NCBI GenBank assembly: GCA_017615375.1
Contig: JAGAAH010000185.1
Span: 1-7,208, forward strand
Origin: Lachnospiraceae bacterium
Lineage (GTDB): Bacteria > Bacillota > Clostridia > Lachnospirales > Lachnospiraceae
Direction: 5' to 3'
Length of the DNA: 7,208 nt
The notes below the pieces were generated by a model. The model did no database searches, was not told where the DNA came from, and saw only the letters and a program-made list of their open reading frames with translations. Positions within the stretch are counted from its first letter, which is position 1, and each line of letters opens with the position of its first letter. Both the position numbers and the translations under genes were made by a program. Positions 1-5,783 of this stretch are shown in pieces.

Positions 1-372
1 ATCGTACTTCTCCAATGCCTGCATAATGGCATCAAGCATCTCACCCTTATAATCAACCGGACGCAAGAATATCTTGAATACGTGCATCTTATTGATAAGA
101 AACGCTGTCTGTCCCGTATGAAGCTTGGTTGTATACACTATACATACGGTATTGGGCGATGTTTTATTAAGATATTGAACAATCTTAATTCCGTCTATAT
201 CCGGCAGCCTAAGATTGGTTACCACAACCTTATATTTTGCAGCCGCAATCTTACGCACTCCTTCAACACCGGAATGCGCAACTTCAACCTGAAACTCTTC
301 ACTTTGGTATGCACTCGTAAATTCCTCTATAACATCCGCATGACTGCTTATAAAAAGTACTCTGTCTTCCAT
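1..372 (-). CDS. Atypical response-regulator receiver domain protein, 3' end outside window
   Basis: The first 124 residues, from ATG at 372, read as one CheY-like receiver domain, and the frame is still open at the window edge. The fold is recognisable: beta-1 VLFIS (5-9), the beta-3 segment VVVTN followed by LRLPDIDG (54-61), a beta-4 strand ending in Thr81-Thr82, and the beta-5 segment FLRPVD (102-107). The phosphorylation chemistry looks lost. The phosphoacceptor position is Asn53, the acidic pair after beta-1 is Ser9-Ser10, and the usual Lys before Pro is Arg104. In canonical receivers these are Asp, Asp-Asp/Glu and Lys. A GAGG ribosome binding site lies 8 nt before the start. The gene begins 34 nt after the lipid kinase stop with no terminator between, so it is probably cotranscribed. 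Any output domain lies beyond the edge, so it could be a stand-alone receiver or the start of a longer regulator. The receiver call is firm; the function is unknown. Confidence 0.86.
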   Translation of the reverse strand, partial: MEDRVLFISSHADVIEEFTSAYQSEEFQVEVAHSGVEGVRKIAAAKYKVVVTNLRLPDIDGIKIVQYLNKTSPNTVCIVYTTKLHTGQTAFLINKMHVFKIFLRPVDYKGEMLDAIMQALEKYD

Positions 373-406
373 GTGACACACCTCAATCAATGAAACATCG
401 ACACTA

Positions 407-1306
407 TTATTTATGCGGCTTAACCATAAGCGCAATCTTTCTTGCCAGATTCTTAATTGTTACTTCCTTGTACTCTCCACCGTATTCACCATCAACGGTC
501 CACGGTACCGTATCCTCAAATTCAAAGGTAACCTTTGAACTTCTTGCGGCAATTACGTTCTTTCCGTCTGCCTCTCCCAATATAAGGCATCCCAAAGTTT
601 CATTCCATGCAATCGGATTCTTTGGCGCTTTTATCAAAGTTATCTCAAATACTCCATCATCAAGCTTGGTATGGCGTCCGTTAAGGACCTTCATTCCGCC
701 TACATACTTGGAGTTGGATACCATTCCGAAAATCCAATCACCGTCATATACTTCATCATCAATGGTTACCTTAACTTTATAGGTCTTAACCTGATTAAGT
801 CTCTTTGCGCCTTCAAGGATATATGCCGCATGTCCGAGCATATTTTTAAGTCCCTGGTCGGTCTGATATGAGACATCGGTAAAAACTCCAAACGCCGCTA
901 CGTATACAAAAGTTCCACCGTTAAGGTCACCTATATCAAATAATTCAGGTTCGCCGTTAACCGCAATATCAGCAGCCTTGACCATATCCTTCGGTATTCC
1001 GAGAGAATGTGCAAAATCATTGGTCGAACCCGCAGGAATGTAACCCAAGTTGGTATCAAGATTAGCCTTCAATATACCCGATACGGTTTCGTCCAAAGTA
1101 CCGTCACCGCCGGAGCAAACTATATGATCATAGTTACCGCCGTCTTCTATAACCTTGTGATATCCGTCTTCTCTCGCCTGAGTCGGGTAAGCAGTTACAT
1201 CATATCCCGCCTTTGTGAAAATATCTATTATCTGTAATAACTTAGGTTTAATCTGCTCCTTACCGGAATGCGGATTAAACACAAACAGACACTTTTTTCT
1301 GTACAA
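407..1306 (-). CDS. Diacylglycerol/lipid kinase family protein (DgkB/YegS/BmrU type)
   Basis: A 299-residue soluble protein of the DAGK catalytic family, whose members use ATP to phosphorylate diacylglycerol or related lipids at the inner face of the membrane. Visible motifs are NPHSG (11-15), the nucleotide-binding GGDGT (66-70), the segment GYIPAGSTNDFAHSLGIP (88-105), LDDGVFEI (215-222) and the C-terminal DGE (272-274), whose Glu is the presumed general base in DgkB-type enzymes. Length is normal for the family and there are no membrane segments. The start is TTG at 1306, supported by AGGAG 9 nt upstream; no in-frame ATG occurs before residue 108, well past the catalytic motif. It starts 12 nt after the HPr-like stop, and that stop codon overlaps the ribosome binding site. 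In Gram-positives DgkB returns diacylglycerol to phosphatidic acid, which would fit an envelope-related cluster. The substrate cannot be decided from sequence, since YegS and BmrU relatives share the same motifs. Confidence 0.93.
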   Translation of the reverse strand: MYRKKCLFVFNPHSGKEQIKPKLLQIIDIFTKAGYDVTAYPTQAREDGYHKVIEDGGNYDHIVCSGGDGTLDETVSGILKANLDTNLGYIPAGSTNDFAHSLGIPKDMVKAADIAVNGEPELFDIGDLNGGTFVYVAAFGVFTDVSYQTDQGLKNMLGHAAYILEGAKRLNQVKTYKVKVTIDDEVYDGDWIFGMVSNSKYVGGMKVLNGRHTKLDDGVFEITLIKAPKNPIAWNETLGCLILGEADGKNVIAARSSKVTFEFEDTVPWTVDGEYGGEYKEVTIKNLARKIALMVKPHK

Positions 1307-1315
1307 ATTCCTCAG

Positions 1316-1321
1316 CTCCTA
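1316..1321 (-). promoter_or_regulatory. Stop codon / ribosome binding site overlap (TAGGAG) for the lipid kinase gene
   Basis: The TAG stop of the HPr-like gene (1321-1319) is fused to AGGAG (1320-1316), 9 nt before the TTG start at 1306. A second, closer GAGG lies 3 nt from the start. The site supports the TTG start and suggests translational coupling with the upstream gene. Confidence 0.75.
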
Positions 1322-1573
1322 TCTGCCAAGAAGAAAATTCTCTATAGCTTCCATTGCTTTTTCTTCATCTTCGCCGTCAATCGATATGCTTATCTCGTTG
1401 CCGGCAAGAAGATTAAGCGTCATCATTCCCATAATGCTCTTTGCGTTAATTACCTTGCTCGCAGTTTCAAAATATATTCTCGACTGAAAACCGCTCGCCA
1501 GTGACACTATATCTGCTACTACTCTGTCTTCCTTTACTGCAGAAATTCCGGAAGTGATTGTCTTTTTAACCAT
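1319..1573 (-). CDS. HPr-family protein lacking His15 but keeping Ser46 (Crh-like)
   Basis: An 84-residue HPr-fold protein. The Ser46 region is almost canonical: VINAKSIMGMM has Ser at exactly residue 46 with the flanking Ile47-Met48-Gly49, and the GEDEEKAMEAIENF helix follows. The PTS active-site loop, GLHARPA in ordinary HPr, is replaced by VKEDRVV: His15 is Glu15, Ala16 is Asp16 and Arg17 is kept. The protein should not accept phosphate from enzyme I but could still be phosphorylated on Ser46 by HprK, which is encoded upstream in the same cluster. That is the logic of Bacillus Crh, which has Gln15 and also sits directly after the whiA homologue yvcL. The ATG at 1573 is chosen over the in-frame ATG at 1585 because GGAGGG lies 4 nt before it and MVKK is the usual HPr beginning. 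The gene overlaps the whiA end by 8 nt. Routine annotation would call it a phosphocarrier, but a regulatory role is more likely. Confidence 0.92.
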   Translation of the reverse strand: MVKKTITSGISAVKEDRVVADIVSLASGFQSRIYFETASKVINAKSIMGMMTLNLLAGNEISISIDGEDEEKAMEAIENFLLGR

Positions 1574-2525
1574 TATTCCCTCCATTTGTACTTCTAAGCT
1601 CTTCCGCTATGGAATGAAGCTTCTTAAGTCTATGATTAAGTCCCGATTTACCGCAATTGTCATCAAGCATACTTGCAAGCTCTTTTAACGTAGCTTCGGG
1701 ATTCTCAAGTCTTTTATGTGCCGTCTCCTGCAAGGCAATCGGCAAACTGTCAAGGCCTAAGTGCGCCTCTATATATTCTATGTCTTCTATCTGCTTAACT
1801 GCGGCATTAACTGTCTTATTGATATTGGCAGTCTCGCAATTAACTCTTCTATTGACATCATTTCTTACTTCTTTGATTATTCGAACATTCTCAAGTTCCA
1901 TAAGTGCCGTATGTGCACCGATTACGTTAAGCGCATCCGATATGCGCTCACCTTCCTTAATGTAGCATACCACATGGCCCTTACGCATTACCGTCTTAAC
2001 TTCTACTCCGAAATATTCAAATTCAGAAATAATTCTTGCTGCCTTCTCTTCATTCGGAGAAACTATCTCAAGATGGTAACCTTTACCGGGGTCCGTTATC
2101 GAGCCTGCTGCGAAAAAAGCGCCCCTAAGATATGCTCTTTTACAACAGCTTTTCATCAGCAATAACTTATTGACCGGTTCTTCGATTCTTATCTCGCCAT
2201 CGGTGTTCTCTACCTGCCACTTCAATGCTTCAAACATCTTCGGCGAATCATTGTCTTCCGTTACGACAATTTGATATATCCTATGACCCGAATTACGATT
2301 TTTTACTATCAGTTCCGGCTTAACCTTAAATGCTTTACGTAAAAGCTCAAAATAGTGCTTTGCCAGGACCACATTCTCGGTATATACGCTTAGAACAACG
2401 CATCCCTTTTCTATATTCACTCTTCCCGCAAAAGAGATAATCCCCGCAATCTCCGCCAACTGACAATGGCGCGCTTTGGTAATCTCTCTGGAAAGCTCTT
2501 CTTTCACGCTTGATGAAAACGACAT
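1566..2525 (-). CDS. whiA: DNA-binding protein WhiA
   Basis: A 319-residue WhiA (YvcL in Bacillus), a DNA-binding protein of Gram-positives linked to sporulation in Streptomyces and to cell division or chromosome segregation in Bacillus. The order of domains is normal: an N-terminal WhiA domain (about 1-110) opening with MSFSSSVKEELSRE; a LAGLIDADG homing-endonuclease-like fold (about 125-215) with the motif CCKRAYLRGAFFAAGS at 127-142; and a C-terminal helix-turn-helix region (about 225-312) with NINKTVNAA (234-242) and LKELASMLDDN (280-290). Members of the family have the endonuclease fold without known nuclease activity. The start is ATG 2525, with AGGAG 5 nt upstream overlapping the rapZ stop. 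The intergenic space to rapZ is 8 nt. No yvcK/glmR gene lies between them, unlike Bacillus. The HPr-like gene begins inside its last codons. Confidence 0.97.
   Translation of the reverse strand: MSFSSSVKEELSREITKARHCQLAEIAGIISFAGRVNIEKGCVVLSVYTENVVLAKHYFELLRKAFKVKPELIVKNRNSGHRIYQIVVTEDNDSPKMFEALKWQVENTDGEIRIEEPVNKLLLMKSCCKRAYLRGAFFAAGSITDPGKGYHLEIVSPNEEKAARIISEFEYFGVEVKTVMRKGHVVCYIKEGERISDALNVIGAHTALMELENVRIIKEVRNDVNRRVNCETANINKTVNAAVKQIEDIEYIEAHLGLDSLPIALQETAHKRLENPEATLKELASMLDDNCGKSGLNHRLKKLHSIAEELRSTNGGNNG
1578..1583 (-). promoter_or_regulatory. Ribosome binding site of the HPr-like gene, inside whiA
   Basis: GGAGGG on the minus strand, within the last glycine codons of whiA, 4 nt before ATG 1573. 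It decides the start between 1573 and the in-frame ATG 1585, before which only a weak purine run is seen. The start and the whiA stop overlap as ATGGTTAA. Confidence 0.8.
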
Positions 2526-2530
2526 TTCAA

Positions 2531-2536
2531 CTCCTA
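2531..2536 (-). promoter_or_regulatory. whiA: Stop codon / ribosome binding site overlap (TAGGAG) for whiA
   Basis: The rapZ stop TAG (2536-2534) is fused to AGGAG (2535-2531), 5 nt before the whiA ATG. The same six bases join the HPr-like gene to the lipid kinase gene, so two junctions in this cluster share the layout. Tight translational coupling is inferred. Confidence 0.75.
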
Positions 2537-3403
2537 CCCGGTTATGTCTCTTCTTAAATCCTGATGTTCAACTCTTAATCCGTAAGATGTCTTTTCTTTA
2601 AGTCTCTCATATAAAGCATTGGCAAGCGTTACAGACCTGTGTCTTCCGCCTGTACATCCTATACTTATTACAAGCTGCGTCTTGCCTTCTTTAACATAAT
2701 TCGGAATAAGAAATTCAAGCATATCTTCCAGCTTATCAAGGAATATTCCGGCTTCAGGCGATTCCATTACATAATCCTGAACTTCCTTATCGTTACCGCT
2801 TAGATATCTAAGTTTATCTACATAATAAGGATTCGGCAAGAATCTGACATCAAAAACCATATCCGAATCATTCGGAATACCATATTTAAATCCGAATGAA
2901 ATTATATTGATAAAAAGATTGGCAAATCGCTGATTCTGTACAAATATCTTCTCCAATTCAACCTTTAAATCACGCGTCAAAATATGGCTCGTATCTATTA
3001 TATAATCAGCAATTGCTCGTATCCCTTCAAGCTTCTCTCTCTCTTCTTTAATTCCGTCCTCCACACGCTTATTACCTGCAAGCGGATGTGAACGACGTGT
3101 CTCTTTGTATCTTCTGATAAGTGTATCTTCGTCTGCATCAAGGAAAAGCACTTTAACCGACACACTACGCTCTTTTAAAGACGCAATCGCATTAACCAAT
3201 TCCTCAATATATGCCCAATTGCGCACATCAATTCCAAACGCAACATGATTAACTTCCGTCGCAAACTTACCCGAAGCCTCATCAAACTTCGATATCAACG
3301 GAATCGGAAGATTATCGATACAATAATACCCCAAATCTTCCATCATTTTCAGTGCTGTGCTTTTACCCGCGCCGGACATACCGGTCAGAATAACAACTTC
3401 CAT
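2534..3403 (-). CDS. rapZ: RNase adapter / P-loop nucleotide-binding protein RapZ (YvcJ)
   Basis: A 289-residue RapZ/YvcJ protein. The N-terminal half is a P-loop domain with Walker A GMSGAGKST (8-16), DNLP (30-33) and a Walker B-like strand VKVLFLDAD (83-91). The C-terminal half has the conserved FKYGIPNDSDMVFDVRFLPNP (162-182) and IGCTGGRHRSV (248-258). In Escherichia coli RapZ controls GlmZ RNA and so glucosamine-6-phosphate synthase, and its C-terminal domain senses the amino-sugar precursor. Bacillus YvcJ binds and hydrolyses nucleotides, with a less clear role. Length is normal and no key motif is missing. ATG 3403 is preceded by AAGGGAG at 5 nt, and the gene starts 10 nt after the murB stop. 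Placement beside murB fits a link to cell-wall precursor supply, which is an inference from context. The GlmZ partner RNA is an enterobacterial feature and should not be assumed here. Confidence 0.97.
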   Translation of the reverse strand: MEVVILTGMSGAGKSTALKMMEDLGYYCIDNLPIPLISKFDEASGKFATEVNHVAFGIDVRNWAYIEELVNAIASLKERSVSVKVLFLDADEDTLIRRYKETRRSHPLAGNKRVEDGIKEEREKLEGIRAIADYIIDTSHILTRDLKVELEKIFVQNQRFANLFINIISFGFKYGIPNDSDMVFDVRFLPNPYYVDKLRYLSGNDKEVQDYVMESPEAGIFLDKLEDMLEFLIPNYVKEGKTQLVISIGCTGGRHRSVTLANALYERLKEKTSYGLRVEHQDLRRDITG

Positions 3404-3413
3404 AGCTACTCCC

Positions 3414-4319
3414 TTAAAATGATCCTACAAATTTAACTTCAGGTTCAAGGTCTACCCCGAACTGCTTCTTAACTTCGTTCTGAACCTTCTTCATTAATTC
3501 TATTATATCATCACTTGTCGCATTATCGACATTTATTATAAAACCGCAGTGCTTAGAAGATACTGCAGCGCCGCCTACCCTTAATCCTGCAAGTCCCGCA
3601 TCCTCAATAAGCTTACCGGCATAATTCCCCTCCGGTCTTTTAAAGAAACTTCCCGCACTCGGGTAATTTAACGGCTGCTTATCGCGTCTTCTTCCGTTAA
3701 AGTCATCCATAAGTGCCTTAATCTCTGCCTTATCGCCCTTATTCAATCGAATCGTAACCGACATTACGATAAGGTCTCTTACCATAAAAGCGCTGTGACG
3801 ATAGGATAAATCCATATCTTCTCGCTCTAAGGTTATTAAATTCCCGTTAATATCCATTGCTTCGGCAGATACGACAACATCCTTCATCTCTCCGCCGTAA
3901 GCACCGGCATTCATATAAAGACCACCGCCTATAGAGCCCGGTATTCCCGATGCAAATTCAAATCCCGCAAGCCCGTTCTCATAAGCTTTCATAGCAACTG
4001 CCGCCAATGTGGCACCTGCTCCCGCAGTAATTACCGTATCATCAACCGTTATATCGTTATTGGCTTCTCCCATCTCTATTACAACACCATCGTATCCCTT
4101 ATCGGAAAAAAGCACATTACTTCCGCGGCCTAATATAATATACGGTACATCATATTCTTGGCAAAGCTTAATTGCCTTCGGAATCTCATTTTTCTTCGGA
4201 CTAATAAAGACTGAACAAGGCCCACCAACCTTAAAGGTGGTGTGCCTGTTCATTAATTCATTCTCTATAATCCCTGTACTTATTGTAGACTCTAAGCGTT
4301 CCTTAAATTCTTCGTACAA
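3414..4319 (-). CDS. murB: UDP-N-acetylenolpyruvoylglucosamine reductase MurB
   Basis: A 301-residue cytoplasmic flavoenzyme that reduces UDP-GlcNAc-enolpyruvate to UDP-MurNAc with NADPH, the second committed step of peptidoglycan synthesis. FAD-domain motifs are NRHTTFKVGGP (24-34), GRGSNVLFSDKGYDG (64-78) and GIPGSIGGGLYMNAGAYGGE (125-144). Substrate and catalytic motifs are YRHSAF (173-178), PSAGSFFKRP (220-229) with the presumed proton-donor Ser224, and LEPEVKFVG (291-299) with the catalytic Glu. The short length and YRxS-type motif indicate a type II MurB, as in Staphylococcus and Bacillus. The start is TTG 4319, chosen because AAAGGAG stands 6 nt before it; the first in-frame ATG, at residue 23, would remove the N-terminal helix. 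It begins 12 nt after the aminopeptidase stop and 10 nt separate it from rapZ. The enzyme is intact. Confidence 0.98.
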   Translation of the reverse strand: MYEEFKERLESTISTGIIENELMNRHTTFKVGGPCSVFISPKKNEIPKAIKLCQEYDVPYIILGRGSNVLFSDKGYDGVVIEMGEANNDITVDDTVITAGAGATLAAVAMKAYENGLAGFEFASGIPGSIGGGLYMNAGAYGGEMKDVVVSAEAMDINGNLITLEREDMDLSYRHSAFMVRDLIVMSVTIRLNKGDKAEIKALMDDFNGRRRDKQPLNYPSAGSFFKRPEGNYAGKLIEDAGLAGLRVGGAAVSSKHCGFIINVDNATSDDIIELMKKVQNEVKKQFGVDLEPEVKFVGSF

Positions 4320-4325
4320 GTGTTA

Positions 4326-4332
4326 CTCCTTT
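4326..4332 (-). promoter_or_regulatory. murB: Ribosome binding site supporting the murB TTG start
   Basis: AAAGGAG on the minus strand, 6 nt before TTG 4319. Its 5' end touches the TAA stop of the aminopeptidase gene. The strong match and normal spacing make TTG the likely true start. Confidence 0.75.
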
Positions 4333-5729
4333 TATGCATTCTTTAAGAATGCAACATAACCTATTAATGCTTCGTAAAGGTCAACCTTACTGATTGTCTC
4401 GCAAGGTGCATGCATTGAAAGTACTGCAACACCACTGTCGATAACGTTCATATCATACTCTGCAAGAATGTAAGCGATTGTTCCGCCGCCACCCTGATCA
4501 ACCTTACCAAGTTCTGCTGTCTGGAATGATACGTTTGCATCATCAAAGATCTTTCTGATCTTAGCCATGTATTCAGCGTTAGCATCGTTAGAGCCGCCCT
4601 TTCCTCTTGAACCTGTGTACTTATTGATGCAAAGTCCTCTGCCTAAGAATGCTGTATTCTTCTTCTCCATAACTGATGGGAAGAGAGGATCGAAACCTGC
4701 AGATACATCGGATGAAAGCATACAGGAATTCTTTAAGCATCTTCTTAAAAGAAGCTCTGAATACTTACCTGTAAGGTTCATTACCTCAGCAGTTACGTTC
4801 TCGAAGAATCTTGACTGCATACCTGTTGCACCAACGGAACCGATTTCTTCCTTATCTACGAGTAAGCAGCACGCTGTCTTCTTCGGTGTACCGATTTCAA
4901 GCATAGCCTTGTATGAAGGATATGAACATACTCTGTCATCATGGCCGTATCCTAAAATCATTGAACGGTCAAATCCTAAGTCTCTTGCAGGACCTGCCGG
5001 AACAACTTCAATCTCTGCGGATAAGAAGTCTTCTTCTTCGAACTTGTACTCTTTCTTAATAATCTCTAAGATATTAGCTTTTACACGCTCTTTAATATCT
5101 TTCTTATCCTTGCCCTTCTCAGGTCCCGGGATGGAACCGATAAGAACATCAAGGCTCTCACCTTCAACTACCTTAGCTGCATTCTTAGCCATCTGGTCTG
5201 CCGATAAGTGAATAAGAAGATCTGTAATTGTAAATACAGGATCGTTAGGCTTCTCACCGATAGCAATCTTAACTACGGAACCGTCCTTCTTAGCTACTAC
5301 GCCGTGAAGTGCAAGTGGAATTGTAACCCACTGATACTTCTTAACGCCACCGTAATAATGTGTGTCGAGTAAAGCAAAATCAGTATCTTCATACATAGGA
5401 TTCTGCTTAAGGTCAAGTCTCGGAGAATCAAGATGTGCACCTACGATATTCATACCGTTCTCCATAGACTCCTTACCGATTACGAAAAGTGCCAATGTCT
5501 TACCCATATTGTTGGCATATACTTTATCGCCTGCTTTAAGCTTGGTTCCCTTCTTGATGATTGCATCAAGATTCTTGAAACCGTCTGCTTCTGCCATTCT
5601 TACTATTTCATCTACGGATTCTCTCTCTGTCTTGCAGTCGGAAATAAACTTACGATAACCCTCTGCAAAGTCCATGACCTTTTTAAGACCCTTCTTGTCG
5701 TACTTTTCCCATGCATTCTTACGCTCCAT
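4332..5729 (-). CDS. apeA: M18-family aminopeptidase (aspartyl-aminopeptidase-like)
   Basis: A 465-residue cytosolic zinc aminopeptidase of family M18, which removes N-terminal residues, typically acidic ones, from peptides and forms large oligomers in known members. Metal-site motifs are all present in order: GAHLDSPR (97-104, His99), YGHDDR (261-266, Asp264), DKEEIGS (292-298, the Glu pair), SSDVSAGFDP (339-348, Asp341) and SMHAPCE (438-444, His440). A Lys/Glu-rich stretch at 204-243 ends in EEEDFLSAEIEVVPAGP, as in bacterial ApeA relatives. ATG 5729 follows AAAGGGGG at 8 nt. Codon use differs from its neighbours: by hand count AUA is about 2 of some 31 Ile codons, against about 11 of 27 in hprK and about half in murB, which suggests high expression. 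It lies between hprK and murB after a 54-nt gap, the widest in the cluster. No functional link to the flanking regulators is evident. The symbol follows the apeA naming and the exact substrate is unproven. Confidence 0.94.
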   Translation of the reverse strand: MERKNAWEKYDKKGLKKVMDFAEGYRKFISDCKTERESVDEIVRMAEADGFKNLDAIIKKGTKLKAGDKVYANNMGKTLALFVIGKESMENGMNIVGAHLDSPRLDLKQNPMYEDTDFALLDTHYYGGVKKYQWVTIPLALHGVVAKKDGSVVKIAIGEKPNDPVFTITDLLIHLSADQMAKNAAKVVEGESLDVLIGSIPGPEKGKDKKDIKERVKANILEIIKKEYKFEEEDFLSAEIEVVPAGPARDLGFDRSMILGYGHDDRVCSYPSYKAMLEIGTPKKTACCLLVDKEEIGSVGATGMQSRFFENVTAEVMNLTGKYSELLLRRCLKNSCMLSSDVSAGFDPLFPSVMEKKNTAFLGRGLCINKYTGSRGKGGSNDANAEYMAKIRKIFDDANVSFQTAELGKVDQGGGGTIAYILAEYDMNVIDSGVAVLSMHAPCETISKVDLYEALIGYVAFLKNA

Positions 5730-5783
5730 GGTATAGTCCCCCTTTGATTTATTATTTATAAGAAAACGCCAAATTTCGTAATT
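5730..5783 (-). promoter_or_regulatory. AT-rich leader of the aminopeptidase gene with strong RBS and possible weak promoter
   Basis: This 54-nt gap between hprK and the aminopeptidase gene is mostly A and T. On the minus strand it has a -10-like TATAAA (5755-5760) and then the strong ribosome binding site AAAGGGGG (5738-5745), 8 nt from ATG. The only -35-like element near a usable distance is TTACGA, 15 nt upstream, which matches poorly. The ribosome binding site is secure; a promoter here is speculative. Confidence 0.35.

Noticed and set aside
372..380. Perfect short palindrome TGTG-A-CACA at the receiver gene start
   Set aside because: Nine bases with four-base arms are expected by chance; there is no second copy nearby and no known operator match.
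82..393. Plus-strand open frame of 103 codons at the left end
   Set aside because: The minus strand here encodes a convincing receiver domain with a ribosome binding site, and the plus frame has no recognisable content.
1574..1585. Alternative upstream start for the HPr-like gene (MEGIMVKK)
   Set aside because: The site before ATG 1585 is weak, while GGAGGG before ATG 1573 is strong and gives the family's usual N-terminus with exact residue numbering.
1657..2165. Overlapping plus-strand open frames opposite whiA
   Set aside because: Both are antisense to an intact whiA, have Ser/Leu/Ile-rich composition typical of shadow frames, and show no domain.
2514..2529. cre-like inverted repeat TGAAA-N6-TTTCA at the whiA start codon
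   Set aside because: The left half fits a CcpA site, but the centre is 6 nt and not 4, the right half fails the cre consensus, and the position over a start codon inside an operon makes chance more likely.
4567..5211. A 214-codon open frame on the plus strand opposite the aminopeptidase gene
   Set aside because: It lies wholly antisense to a gene with clear M18 motifs, shows no recognisable domain, and is explained by biased codon use on the coding strand.
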